Part shown: positions 36,301 through 46,996 of the stretch, piece by piece
Numbering within the stretch: the stretch's first letter is position 1
How the letters are laid out: each line of letters starts with the position of its first letter
NCBI GenBank assembly: GCA_963920635.1
Contig: OY987305.1
Coordinates: forward strand, 26,870,876 to 26,934,875
Length of the DNA stretch: 64,000 bases
Source of the DNA: Pseudeuparius sepicola
Lineage: Eukaryota; Arthropoda; Insecta; Coleoptera; Anthribidae
Direction: 5' to 3'
Notes under the pieces: model-generated
The model's database searches: none
Seen by the model: only the letters and a program-made list of their open reading frames with translations
Told to the model about the DNA's origin: nothing
Program-made: the position numbers and the translations under genes

Positions 36301-37100
36301 AAGAAATGCAGGATTAGAACTTTTTCTAAATTTATTGGTAATTTGGTTTCGGTAGCTCTCGCTATTAAATATATTTTTCTACATATAGTTAAAGCAATTT
36401 GAACGACAAAAATTTCTTACATTAAGAAAAACTACGATATAATAATGAATTTATCGTCAGTCTTACTACCAGAAATTCAGTGGTGGCTTAGAAAGTTACA
36501 ATGTTCCGGTAATGCGTTACGTTATGACAGATTTCCTATGGAAATGTTTACAGATGCGTCAAAGATTGGCTGGGGTTGTCATTACAACAACAAGACAATT
36601 CATGGTTTTTTGGTCGGAAGAGGAAAAACAGCGTCATATTAATGAGTTAAAATTATTAGCTGTTTACCTGGGCTTATAATATTTTTCGAGAAAGATGTCT
36701 GATTGTAATATACTGTGTAGGGTGGACAACACCTCAGCGATGTGTACTATTAATCGAAGCCTTGTCTCTCCATTTGATAGGCAAGGATCGAAGAGATAGT
36801 GTGAGAATAAATATTTTTTGCCTCGGCTGACAATTTCGTCGCTGACAAGGCTTCTCGACAAGTACACCAAGAGATAGAATGGGCTCTGGTAGGTTATGCT
36901 TTTAGTAAAATAAAGGAGAAATTTGGTAATCCAATGCATAGACTTGTTCGCAAGTCGTATAAATAAAAAAATGCGCAATATTTTTTCTTGGTAGAATAAC
37001 CCAGAAGCTTTCAAGGTAGGCGCGTTCACGCTAGATTGGTTGAAATTTTATTTCCATGCGTTTCCCTCTATTCGCCTTGATTTTGGGATAAAAGTCTCCA
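36301..37100 (+). pseudogene. DIRS RNase H region
   Basis: 36445-36642 reads QWWLRKLQCSGNALRYDR then MEMFTDASKIGWGCHY, the first Asp motif of DIRS RNase H. 36640-36760 continues INELKLLAVYLGL and CRVDNTSAMC with frame changes. 36960-37060 reads NPEAFKVGAFTLDWLKF, the sequence before the recombinase in DIRS elements. Broken by several stops. Confidence 0.65.
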
Positions 37101-37589
37101 AAATATTATTAAGGACAAAGCGGAAGGGATTGTTGTGGCTACTCGGGGGACCTTTCAAGAGTGGTATCAGGTTTTTTGTATCTCTCTTGTTGAAATAATC
37201 AATCACCTTTGAACCTAGCGAAGCTTTACTTAATTTTAACGAAACAAGTCACCCATTATCAATGCACCTTTCCCTGGTAGCAGGGAGGACATCCAGCGAG
37301 ATTTACTACTACTACTACTAGGAAAGGTCCAAAAAGATTCACTAGATCTTTGTTTAGCTTCAGTAACAAATTCAACCTTAAAGCAATATAATGTAGGTAA
37401 AAATCTATGGTGGGAACATTGTTTTTTCTCATGTAACATAGATCCACTTCACGTTACTGTTCCAAATGTACTGGAATTTTTCTGCAATTGCACAAATAGC
37501 TGGACCAGAATTAGGGACAGTTTTTAGGTTAAAGAGATTCTTCAAAGGAGTTTTTTTGTGGACAGGCCACCGATGCCTAGATATGAGAA
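37101..37589 (+). pseudogene. DIRS tyrosine recombinase, 5' part
   Basis: Degenerate coding between RNase H and the Polinton, with TVPNVLEFL-like and MPRYEN pieces. The Polinton inserted just after the MPRYEN codons; the sequence resumes at 55118 with DPNLVIRYVRML. The target duplication is TACCTG. Confidence 0.6.
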
Positions 37590-37595
37590 TACCTG
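37590..37595. repeat. Polinton target duplication, left (TACCTG)
   Basis: TACCTG directly precedes the left terminal repeat and recurs at 55112-55117. Six bases is the known duplication size for Polinton integration. Confidence 0.95.
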
Positions 37596-37745
37596 AGTAG
37601 AGTAAATAAGAGGGGACTGCGACTGATCCTTCGATCCTTCCGGGTGGGGGTAATATTTTTTCCATCTAACCCCGCCCCCTAGTGCCAGCCCCCAAATCCC
37701 CACCACTTTAGAATTGGTAGCCCCCCACCACCATAACCAACCAAA
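37596..37745 (+). repeat. Polinton left terminal inverted repeat (150 bp)
   Basis: Starts AGTAGAGTAAATAAGAGGGG and ends ...AACCAACCAAA. Matches the complement of 54962-55111 with about three substitutions (GGGGG/GAGGG, CATAACC/CGCGACC). Weaker similarity continues inward. Confidence 0.95.
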
Positions 37746-40000
37746 CTTAAGATCCACATATACCCCCCTCAAAAGTTTGCTTCAACCCTCCCTCCAGCCC
37801 ACCAAATCTCCGCCTACTGTATGATTCCCCATACCTCCCCCACCATCAAATAATTCCATTGGCTTGCAGCTAGAAAAAAATACGATCTACTCCTTCATCT
37901 GTAATTATAGACCTTTTCAAACACAAAGAAGCAATTATCCGAGCCGAAAGGATCTTCAAACCCATTTAAGGCATACAGTCTGAGAGCTCAAACCTTCGGC
38001 AATAATACGGTCGTTAAGCAAACATAAAAATTTTAATTTAAAGCGGTGTCCTGTCTACAGCATATTTTATGTGAATATCGCAAGCGAAGGTAGCATAATA
38101 TTTAACATATAAATGGTAATGTAGGAAGTCTGGCGGCCGTTAATTCAATATAAAAACATTAATTTAAAAAGCGGGTTATTTAGTCTGAAGAGCGCATTAC
38201 CACAAGTGAAGGTTGCGTGCGCAAGGTTAGTTACAAAGAAGTTCCTTGTCTGAATCAATAAACAAGATCATTAAGGCACCAGGAAGATATTTTCAGGTCC
38301 AATTAATAAACTTCGTTTAAGGAAAGAGTCTGCAGAATCCTTCAATTAAAAACATAATTTATTTACATTCTGTCTGGAGCACCGCTAAGGTGAAGGTGTC
38401 GTTTGGGAGAGGTCAGTTACAGACGTACTCGTAAGAACTAAAGTTTCAAGTTTTTTTTTTATTTGCAATGATATTTTGCTAAAGCAACCACTAATTAAGT
38501 AAGTTAGATAAATAATATTAGTGGATTACTACAGTAATCTGAAAAGTTATACAGCATTCGCCAAAAAGTTGGAACGATATGGGAATTTTTATTTTATTTT
38601 TGGGCTAAGATGAAACTACTCTGGAGCGATCATCTCTGCTTCCAAAAAGATTCGAAATAAGATCATTATACGTCGTGACATCATTTGACATACCTGTCAC
38701 AAACGACATTTATTTAAATAAATGACCAAAATACGCTTTATTTGTGATTTTATCGAAAAAAGTTATTTGTTTCATGAAAAAAACTCAACTAACATGGTTC
38801 CAACTTTTTGGTGGACACTGTATCTTACCAAACTGTTTGTCAAAAAATTGTTATCCAAATTTGAGCAGTAGGAGAATATTTTATTCTTAACTTCTCAAGT
38901 ACATATTCTATTTTATTCTTAACTTCTTAAGTACATATTCTATTTTCTTTTGAATAGATAGACTAAAATTATTTAGAAATATTAGGGATAAATAGTTTAA
39001 ATGAAGTATAGGGAATCACAAAAATCACATAGCATATTTTATCTGAAAACTTATATCTTGCCAAATTGACATAAAAAAGTTTAAATTTGAGCAGTAAGAG
39101 AAAATCTTTAAAATTTTCAAGATGAACAGTTTATTGAATGAAAAAATCAAAGTAACCCAATACGAACAAAAAACTTCTTAAGTACATATTCTATTTTCTT
39201 TTCAATAGATAGACTAAAATTGTTGAGAAATATTAGGGACAAATAGTTATATGAAGCATAGGAAATCACATAAAACACATTTTTTTCCTCTTTTCTAATT
39301 TCAGCATAGAGTGGCTATCGTATATTTTTTATTTATACAGGGTGTATAAATTGAGTGATTCTAACACCAAAAGTCTACATAAACATAGATCCGTTAATAC
39401 TTCGTTTTCAAAATACAGGGTGTCTAGCATTACCGTTTATAGCAATTTTTAAGACTAGAATAAACCATTAATATGGAAAAAATATAGGATATACCCTAGT
39501 ATTTGTTAATTGGTAGTTTTAATTTTTTTTATGTTGTCCCGGGGACATGCAATAAAGTGATTTTTATTTTTTTTCTCAAAAACGAAGCGAGATACGAGAG
39601 TAATTCAAGAGACAAAAAAGTTGTATTTTTAGTTGCTGAATGCGAAAAAAAGAGTTTTAAAAAAGTCAGTGGCGCACATTCATTTACACTCTGTATTATA
39701 GCTTTTTATATTCAAATTTCGGCTTTTTAACCATTTTTTTTTGTTATACTAAAAAACAACATAAAAATAACCTATGGGCACTACTATCTTCTAGAAGTCC
39801 CTATTTATAATTTTTAGGTGTGCGGTAAACAGATTCAGAGAGCTCGTTTTCATCAATTAAATTTAATCAATTAAATTTAATAATCTTTTACGGAAAGGAA
39901 AAAAGCCTGTTCCTGAATTCATTTTCAACTTGCGGGTAAGAACGAACTGATACCTGCAGTACACACGTTGTTTGCGAAGATAAATGTAAGTGCTTGGGAG
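37746..40000. other. Polinton left subterminal non-coding region with repeats
   Basis: No gene over 2.2 kb. 38549-38823 is a small inverted-repeat unit: ATACAG..T.C.CCAAAAAGTTGGAAC at one end and its complement at the other. 38821-39052 and 39053-39285 are two diverged direct copies of about 232 bases, each with TTAAGTACATATTCTATTTT and ATAGATAGACTAAAATT. 39335-39435 has two ACAGGGTGT words like the ends of other foldbacks. Confidence 0.6.
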
Positions 40001-40017
40001 GGGTATGGAAGGGGAGC

Positions 40018-40032
40018 AGTATTATATATAAA
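40018..40032 (+). promoter_or_regulatory. TATA-like element before Polinton ORF1
   Basis: ATTATATATAAATTC lies about 200 bases upstream of the first Polinton ATG (40233) at the edge of the non-coding region. A candidate core promoter for the rightward early block. Confidence 0.4.
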
Positions 40033-40232
40033 TTCTGTAGGTTTGAGGCATTCATAAACTGATTTTTGTGCTGTTGCTGTTCTTACAAGACTAGTTTAGT
40101 GTACAGTGCTTGTGTAGCTTCTATTTTGGTAGCGCTTGTGGTGTTAAAGGGTAATATTAGTACCTAGATAATTTTTTATTTAGATATTTTCTTCAGTTTT
40201 TTATTTAGATATTTTCTTCAGTTTTTACTAAT

Positions 40233-40886
40233 ATGTCTAACCAAAGTACATGTCCAATTCATGATCTTCCAAACTGTTTTATATGTTTAGAAATGATAAA
40301 AAGGTATAATGAGGGTGGAATAAGTTGTGTGGACCGATTTGTGAAAAAAGACATAGAAAACTTTTTGGGAGATTATGTTTCTAACTGTGCTACTACTTTT
40401 TCACATTCCTTAGAAATTCAACCGCCTCCATTAGAAAATATTTCAGAGAAATTAAATGATTCGAATAATTTGGATGATTTAGAAAAGGATATAATAAATG
40501 AATTAGTTAAGTTGATGGATGCGGCTGATTCTTTTGAAATACCAACTACAATAACTCCTTTACTTTATCAGCCAATTTATGAGCCTGTAACTCCTGAGCC
40601 TATAACTCTTGAGCTTATAACGCCTATATCACATCTTAACGGAGTAGTTAGCCAGAATACAGAAATTTTAAAGAAATATTTAAATCAACCTCAAGCATCC
40701 CTTACCCTAAATAATAGAAATACCTTAAGATGTGTGGCAACTAATAAATCTTTAATTTATAACTTCATACTTTTAAACGAAGAGCTCTCTAAACATTCCA
40801 ATTTGGATAAAAATCTTTCTAACTATTTAACCCGTCAATCTAACCTGCTTTTAACCATGTCCAAAATTTTACTAACTGATATATAA
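40233..40886 (+). CDS. Polinton ORF of unknown function with Cys/His N-terminus
   Basis: 217 codons from ATG, intact. Residues 7-18 form C-x2-H-x4-C-x2-C (CPIHDLPNCFIC), a possible small metal site. The middle (residues about 60-145) is acidic and Pro/Ile/Thr-rich with repeated TPEPITLE-like steps. The C-terminal third looks helical. No signal peptide or membrane segment. It is the first gene inside the left subterminal region, just before the polymerase exons, and AATAAA follows the stop. I do not recognise a family. A DNA-binding or regulatory early protein is a guess from position only. Confidence 0.65.
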   Translation: MSNQSTCPIHDLPNCFICLEMIKRYNEGGISCVDRFVKKDIENFLGDYVSNCATTFSHSLEIQPPPLENISEKLNDSNNLDDLEKDIINELVKLMDAADSFEIPTTITPLLYQPIYEPVTPEPITLELITPISHLNGVVSQNTEILKKYLNQPQASLTLNNRNTLRCVATNKSLIYNFILLNEELSKHSNLDKNLSNYLTRQSNLLLTMSKILLTDI

Positions 40887-40935
40887 CAATAAATATTTAT
40901 TGTAGGTTATAGTAGTGTCATAGTTTAGTACTAAA

Positions 40936-41045
40936 ATGGGTTTTCTCTGCACCTTATGTTTAAAAGAATTCAAAATTAAAAGCAACGTCAAAAGGCACAT
41001 AATCAAAAATATACTCGTCCCAAATAGAAAATTTCATTATAGATG
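40936..41045 (+). CDS. Possible first exon of polymerase gene (C2H2-like finger)
   Basis: ATG at 40936 opens MGFLCTLCLKEFKIKSNVKRH, half a C2H2 zinc finger, and ends at a strong donor (GATG|GTAAGT, 41046). Arthropod Polinton polymerases often start with such a finger. However, the phase does not match the exon at 41104-41187: one base is off. Either there is a further indel, or this is not the first exon. Confidence 0.4.
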
Positions 41046-41103
41046 GTAAGTATATCCATGTTTAATCACTATTTAACATAATTTCATGTAGATCTTATTT
41101 TAG

Positions 41104-44100
41104 TTGGTTCAGTAATAGCGACGAGTAACAACCTAATGGAACCGTCCACATCTCAGGTTATAACAACTCCAGGGAGCAGTACAAAGCGTAAGTGATATTT
41201 TTAGTATACATTATAGGAATTCACATTTTTTTTTTGTTTTAGAGTATTGTTCTAATTGTAAAATATATATTCCGGAAAACCAATGGAGTTCACATTTAAG
41301 AACCAATATCCATAAATTAAATAGCTTTGAGGTAATAGAAGATGGGATCGAAATTTTGAGGAGTGCTTTTAAACAAAGGATTATTAGCTATAAAATTAAA
41401 CCTCAAAACTACACTATAGATTTGGAGTCATTTAAAGATGAAATTAAAAATAAAGTCACGAAATTAATAAGGAGGGAGCAACTAAAACACACAGCGGTGA
41501 AAGTTAATTTTGAACTGTTCGGTGTTTATTATTCGAAAGTTTTGGATATGACAGATATAAAGTCATTCAACACGGTATTTTCGACTGCAGTTACAGCAAC
41601 CGACCTTAATGAATTATATGAGAATCTTTTCATCAAAATCATCGAGAAGACTGATGAATTTTCAGAGCGTGGTTCAGGTAAATATAATTGTGCCTAATAA
41701 ATATAATAGGTTAGTAATTTTTTTTTTGTTCTAGGGTGGATTTTAATAGAACTTCTACATCTTGAAGTTAACATTAATAAGTTCAACCCTCTTCGCGCCT
41801 CATTGTACGTACCACTACCACAAGAAATAACGAAAACTAAAGCTGTGGTTAATATAAAAAACGATGATCTCTGTTGTTTCGGTTGGAGTGTTGTAGCTGG
41901 AGTATACCCGCCTCTCGGACATCCCAATAGGACTTCATCATACCCGGACTTCCGGACAAAATTTAATTTCGAAGGTATTTCCTTTCCTGTTGTTTTAAAA
42001 GATATTTGCATATTTGAAAATCTCAATAACTTATCAATTAATGTATACGGATATGAAGTATTTTACAAAGATAACAAAAGGGTGTATGAAATTGTTGGAC
42101 CACTTTACTATACAAAACAAAAGAAGAATATCCATATAAATTTGTTGCTTGCAGAAGGATCTGATGGAAATTATCATTATTGCTATATAAAAAATTTGAA
42201 TAGATTAGTATTTAGTCAGATATCTAAACATAAAAATAAAAAAAATTTGTGCGATGGATGCATACAGAATTTTTCAAGCTATGAAAAATTACAAAAACAT
42301 ATAACACAGGACTGTGATTTTGTTAGAATTGACTTTCCTTCAACGAATTTTATTACTGATAAATTTGGAAACAATGTTCCTGGAAACATTTTAAAATTTG
42401 AGAATATTCAGAAACAGTATGTAATACCTTTGGTTATATATGCTGATTTTGAATGTTTTTTAAAACCGATAGTTAATGATAATGAACCGTTAGATCCTCA
42501 TTCTAGCTATACTATAATTAAAGCTGAACACATACCTCACTCTTTCGCATATTATTTAAAGTGCTCTTTTGACAATAGTTTTTCAAAACTTAGAAGTTAC
42601 AGAGGACAAAATTGTGCTAAAACTTTTATTGAATATTTAGAAGAAGATGTAAAATGCTTTTATTATAATTTTTTATCAATTAATGTTCCAATGAAACCTT
42701 TGACGTCAGATGAGCAGGATCGACATAACAAAGCTCTCAATTGTTACATCTGTGGAAAAGCATTTCAAGACACTCAAAATTTGATAAAAGTTCGCGATCA
42801 CTGTCACATCTCAGGGAGTTACAGAGGTCCTAGTCATTCTATTTGCAACTTACATTTTCAACCTCCAGCATTTATTCCTGTTATTCTACATAATTTAAAA
42901 AATTATGATGCCCATTTATTTATTAAATCATTATGTTTTAATAAAGAGAATATAGATGTAATTGCTCAAACTAAAGAAAAATACATAAGTTTCAGTAAAC
43001 ATATATTAATGGACACTAAAACTAAAACTTTATTAAAACTAAAATTTATAGATTCTTTACAGTTCTTACCCGCTTCCCTCGAAACTTTGTCAGATACTTT
43101 AGAAGACAAACAATGCTTCGAAATTAGAAAAGCTTTCCCCAATGATTTACAGTTCCATTATATAAGGCAAAAAGGTGTTTTTCCATACGATTATGTCGAT
43201 TCTTATGAAAAATTGTCAAAGATTCATTGCCAACAATTGATAAATTTTATAATAATTTAAAAGGAGAAAATATCTCTGAAGTTGAGTATAGACGAGCGCA
43301 AGATGTGTGGCAAATCTTTAATTGTAAGACTTTAGGCGATTATAGTGACATATATCTTAAGTCCGATGTCTTACTCTTAGCTGATATTTTTGAAAATTTT
43401 AGACAAACTAGTATAGACACATATAGTCTCGACCCTGCTCAATATGTGACGTCACCATCTCTAGCGTGGGACGCAATGCTTCGCATCACTAAAGTAGAAT
43501 TAGATCTCTTAAGTGATCCCGAAATGATTCATTTTTTCAAGAAGGGTATTAGAGGTGGCGTTAGCACCGCTATCACTAGAAAATCAGAGGCTAATAATAA
43601 ATTCTTAGACAATTTTGATCCTAGCAAAGAGACAAAATTTATTATGTACCTCGATGCTACAAATTTATATGGATATGCCATGAGACAATATTTACCAGAA
43701 AAAAATTTTGTTTGGCTTTCTCAAGATGAAATTAATAGCATAGATATTTTGTCACTTTCCGACACAGCACCAGAAGGTTATGTTTTCGAAGTTGATTTAG
43801 AATATCCTAAAGAGCTTCATTATGACCATAATGAATTGCCATTTTGCCCAGAAAACTATACACCACCAAACTCAAAATATTCTAAATTAATTCCGAATTT
43901 AAATGATAAAAATAATTATGTAATCCACTATTCATATTTAAAGCAATGTTTAAAATTCGGCCTTATAATAAAGACAATTCACAGAGCTGTTAAGTTTTCA
44001 CAATCTCCGTGGTTACGAAAATATATAGATCTAAATACTGAAATTAGAAACGCTACACAATGCAAGTTTAAAAAAACTCAAGTAAAAAACCTAACTAACA

Positions 44101-44981
44101 GTGTATACGGGAAGACTATGGAAAACGTGGATAAGAGAGTCGATATTAAGCTAGTTTCTCAATGGGAAGCAAATAAAAATACGAAGTCTGCAGAAAAATT
44201 TATAGCTAAACCTCAATTTAAAGATCTTTGTATATTTTCAGAAAATTTAGTAGCTATACAATTACAGAAAGTTTCGGTAATGTATAATAAACCTATCTAT
44301 GTTGGTTTTAGTATATTAGATATATCGAAAGTGGTCATGTATAATTTCTATTACGAATTTTTAAAACCAAAGTATGGCGATAATATGACCCTCTTATACA
44401 TGGATACAGATAGCTTTATTTTAGAAGTAACCACAGAGAATTTTTATGAAGACATGAAGCATAATCTGGAAAAATTTGATACTTCTAATTATTCGGAACA
44501 TAACGTTTATGATATTCCACGAAATGTATCGGTTGTAGGAAAGTTTAAGGATGAATTTGCTGGGATACCCATAGAAACTTTTTATGGGACAGGGGCGAAA
44601 GCATATTGTGTAAAAACTAAAACCGATGTTCAAAAGAAGGCAAAAGGAGTTACTAAAAATACCGTTAGAAAACAATTAGATATTTCTGATTATAAAGAAG
44701 TTGTCGAAAACAATTCCAAAATTTTTTGTAATATGTATGTTTTTAAATCACGTTTACACAATATGTTTACCGAACTTATTAACAAACTGGCATTATCCTC
44801 GGAAGATGATAAACGATTCCGAATTCCTGGAAGTGTAAAAACATTAGCTTGGGGTCATAGGGATATTTCTAACAATTCTGAAGAAAGTAGTGAAAAAATG
44901 TTGGATTACTTGTTAGAGATTGGAGAAATCTTAAAAGAACAAGATGAACCAGATCTCAAAAAATTAAAAAAATGCTTTTAA
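41104..44981 (+). pseudogene. pPolB: Polinton protein-primed DNA polymerase B, spliced, one frameshift
   Basis: Exons 41104-41187, 41243-41677 and 41735-44981 join in phase across introns with GT/AG ends; the second intron is only 57 bp. Exon 2 has a C2HC-type finger (YCSNCKIYI...HLRTNIHK). The exonuclease part follows: YADFECF (Exo I), RDHCH zinc-type loop, HNLKNYDAHL (Exo II) and SDVLLLADIF (Exo III). The polymerase part has MYLDATNLYGYAM (motif A), NLTNSVYGKT (motif B), YMDTDSF (motif C) and GTGAKAYC. Near 43215-43227 the frame slips by one base (equivalent to a 1-base loss); both sides are otherwise open, 41803-43260 and 43227-44981. No canonical slippery heptamer is in frame there, so I read it as a mutation. 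The family replicates linear genomes by protein priming. Confidence 0.92.
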
Positions 44982-45000
44982 TTTTTTCAACTTTGTAGGA

Positions 45001-45008
45001 TATATAAA
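45001..45008 (+). promoter_or_regulatory. TATA box deciding the BIR gene start
   Basis: TATATAAAG sits only 9-16 bases before the ATG at 45017. Transcription would begin near 45030, after that ATG. The next in-frame ATG at 45044 is therefore the likelier start. Confidence 0.5.
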
Positions 45009-45043
45009 GGGGTTCAATGTTTAGTTTATATTATAGTTCAGCG

Positions 45044-45418
45044 ATGTGTCTGGAGGATGATATAGTATCTTACTCTAATTATAAAAATTGTGATGAAAGA
45101 CTTGTGAGTTTTCAAAATTGGGCAGGTAAAGTAAATCCTGTAAAATTAGCAAAAAATGGATTTTATTTTACTGGTTATAAAGATGAGTGCTGTTGTGCCT
45201 TTTGCTATACAACTGTGTATAACTGGGATATAGATGACGACCCATTGAGAGAACATCTGAAATTCTGTAAAATATGTCCTTTAGCGCAATGCTTATCAAA
45301 AAAATATGTGGAATATAGGAAATCTAACAAAGAAGATTGTATTACATTTAAGACTCTAATTTATATAATATGTTTTATTGCTATTATTGTAAGTTTTGTA
45401 AGTAATTATTTATTTTAA
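45044..45418 (+). CDS. Single-BIR, membrane-anchored IAP-like protein
   Basis: The open frame begins at ATG 45017 (133 codons); I prefer ATG 45044 because of the TATA box. Numbered from 45017, residues 25-90 are a BIR domain: R28-x2-S-F-x2-W35, GFYFTG (48-53), then the zinc ligands C60-x2-C63-x16-H80-x6-C87, with W70 and DDDP as in canonical repeats. There is no RING. Residues 111-132 are a hydrophobic tail anchor. BIR proteins bind caspases or IAP antagonists. Tail anchoring would place it on an internal membrane facing the cytosol. Intact; the stop overlaps an AATAAA. It lies between polymerase and another membrane protein. BIR assignment is firm, anti-apoptotic function is inferred. Confidence 0.88.
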   Translation: MCLEDDIVSYSNYKNCDERLVSFQNWAGKVNPVKLAKNGFYFTGYKDECCCAFCYTTVYNWDIDDDPLREHLKFCKICPLAQCLSKKYVEYRKSNKEDCITFKTLIYIICFIAIIVSFVSNYLF

Positions 45419-45463
45419 TAAATATATTTTCTGTACTAGCAAAACAAAGTGTTTTATTTCGAA

Positions 45464-45471
45464 TATAAAAG
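45464..45471 (+). promoter_or_regulatory. TATA box for the 45524 membrane protein
   Basis: TATAAAAG 53-60 bases before ATG 45524; the expected start site near 45495 supports 45524 rather than any upstream codon. Confidence 0.5.
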
Positions 45472-45523
45472 AAAATACATCCTTCGGCAAAGTCAGTTGC
45501 ATTATAGATCTCATGAGAAAAAA

Positions 45524-45925
45524 ATGAGTTCTTTAATAGTGCTAACTTCTCTAGTAACAAACACTTTATTTATTAGTTATATCCCAAAAGTGAAAGAAAG
45601 CTATGTGTGTCTTAGTGAGAATAAAACTAAAAACATTTCTGATTGTTATATACCGGTAAACTTATTAAAGTTAAATAACTACTCCATATACGTGAGTACA
45701 ATAGACAACATTTCTTTGAATCACGCTAAATATTATAAAATTAAATACTTTTTTAATGATAATTCAACTATTACTTCAGATTGGAAATCATTATCATTGA
45801 ATAGGGCTATATGCGATTATACTTTTTGTTATATTACTATAACTTTTGTTGCTTTAGTTAGCGTTTCATTATTTACTACATGGCTCATGTGGCAAATTTG
45901 GAAGAAATATAATTACTACTATTAA
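45524..45925 (+). CDS. Two-helix membrane glycoprotein, unknown
   Basis: 133 codons from ATG 45524; upstream in-frame codons lack an ATG. Residues about 2-18 are hydrophobic (signal peptide or anchor). The middle has several N-x-S/T sites (NKT, NIS, NYS, NST) and paired cysteines, and a strong membrane helix (TFVALVSVSLFTTWLMWQIW) precedes a short KKYNYYY tail. It looks like a type I membrane protein with a small ectodomain. Unrecognised family. Position beside the BIR gene suggests an accessory, possibly host-interaction role. Confidence 0.7.
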   Translation: MSSLIVLTSLVTNTLFISYIPKVKESYVCLSENKTKNISDCYIPVNLLKLNNYSIYVSTIDNISLNHAKYYKIKYFFNDNSTITSDWKSLSLNRAICDYTFCYITITFVALVSVSLFTTWLMWQIWKKYNYYY

Positions 45926-46022
45926 TAGAGAAGTGGGGGTAAAAGTTAGGGGTGGGGAGGTTTATCATAAATAGGTATTGCAAAATGGTTAGCGTTAGTA
46001 AGAGTCAATCTTTTAAATTAAA

Positions 46023-46703
46023 ATGTCTGCACAAGAAAATCAGTATAACTTTCTTGACCAGTTCCTAGTACTCCCCTCAAGTGAAAACAAGAAATGTTAC
46101 GATCAATCTAATGTATTTTCGGACAGTAAAAAATTTAGTGAATCTAGTGTGTTTTTGGACAGTAGAACGTATAATTTGAATAAGTCTGCTAGTAAATATG
46201 TTGCAATTGGTTTGAATATCCGATTTGAACCGTGTGTAAAAATTGGTGGAAGTAAAGGATCTGTAACACTCACAGAGAAGGAGTGGAAATTGTTGTTGGA
46301 TTACCAAGGATGTATTTTAAATTTTTTTTATTCCCACGAAGAATATATTTCACCGATAGAAGTGGAAAATTTTAAAATATTTTTTGAAAAGTTTAATGGT
46401 GACATACGCCTAACAAAAATATTTAAAGATACTCACTATGTGTACCTAGGATGTGAATCTGTGAGCAATTTGTTTCAACTCATGCCACTCATTTCCAACA
46501 AAATACATTCATTGCAAAAGCAACAATTTGGAAAATATTTTCACACCTTTGTAACTTCTTTAAACCGAAGTTATAAAAATATCTTGGACACTATTTATAC
46601 TGTCTTGTTATCACGGAAGGATCAGTGCAACGAAAACGATTCAATAATGATGGAACTTGTGCTTCTACACCCGGATATGTTGAATGAAAAGTTAAAACTA
46701 TGA
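46023..46703 (+). CDS. Polinton accessory protein, unknown
   Basis: 226 codons, intact, from ATG 46023. The N-terminal 50 residues are Ser/Asn-rich with a near-repeat (NVFSDSKKFSESSVFLDSRT). The rest is mixed with aromatic-rich segments (NFFYSHEEY, THYVYLGCE) and a helical end. No membrane helix, signal or known motif. Its stop overlaps the next ATG (ATGA at 46700-46703), so it is translationally linked to the GADD34-like gene. Confidence 0.65.
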   Translation: MSAQENQYNFLDQFLVLPSSENKKCYDQSNVFSDSKKFSESSVFLDSRTYNLNKSASKYVAIGLNIRFEPCVKIGGSKGSVTLTEKEWKLLLDYQGCILNFFYSHEEYISPIEVENFKIFFEKFNGDIRLTKIFKDTHYVYLGCESVSNLFQLMPLISNKIHSLQKQQFGKYFHTFVTSLNRSYKNILDTIYTVLLSRKDQCNENDSIMMELVLLHPDMLNEKLKL

Positions 46704-46912
46704 AGAAAGTAACTTTTAATGAAGATAAAAACCAAGTACATGTAATGTTTGTATGGAATTTTGCTTATAGGAAAGCTAGAGAGAACATTTATGAATCAGC
46801 TGTACTCGATCGCTTACGATTTAAAAGAAAAATTGAATATACTGAAATATTATTAAAAAATGTATTAAGTTCTACTTTCAGATGTAAAATATACACTTCC
46901 CGATTTTTATAA
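46700..46912 (+). CDS. PPP1R15/GADD34-like PP1-eIF2alpha adaptor
   Basis: 70 codons, ATGA overlap with the preceding gene. Residues 3-6 (KVTF) fit the RVxF docking motif for protein phosphatase 1, followed by VHVMFVW as in GADD34-type proteins. Residues 27-45 (RENIYESAVLDRLRFKRKI) follow the eIF2alpha-binding pattern R-x-[GN]-x-W-x3-[AV]-x-D-R-x-R-F-x2-[RK]-I, with Tyr for Trp. Cellular GADD34/CReP and unrelated viral proteins use this pair of sites to bring PP1 to phosphorylated eIF2alpha and keep translation running. The protein is little more than that core. Intact. The motif match is direct; the role is inferred. A chance match to both motifs in the right order seems unlikely. Confidence 0.8.
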   Translation: MKKVTFNEDKNQVHVMFVWNFAYRKARENIYESAVLDRLRFKRKIEYTEILLKNVLSSTFRCKIYTSRFL

Positions 46913-46996
46913 ATGCTGAATAAATTATATCTTATAAACGTTTGTTTTATTTGTGTGTGTGGAAAAAAAAACTCGTATTTTTTTATTATATTTTTA

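Noticed and set aside
43195..43240. Programmed -1 frameshift in polymerase B
   Set aside because: No in-frame X-XXY-YYZ heptamer or obvious downstream stem; simple indel is more economical.
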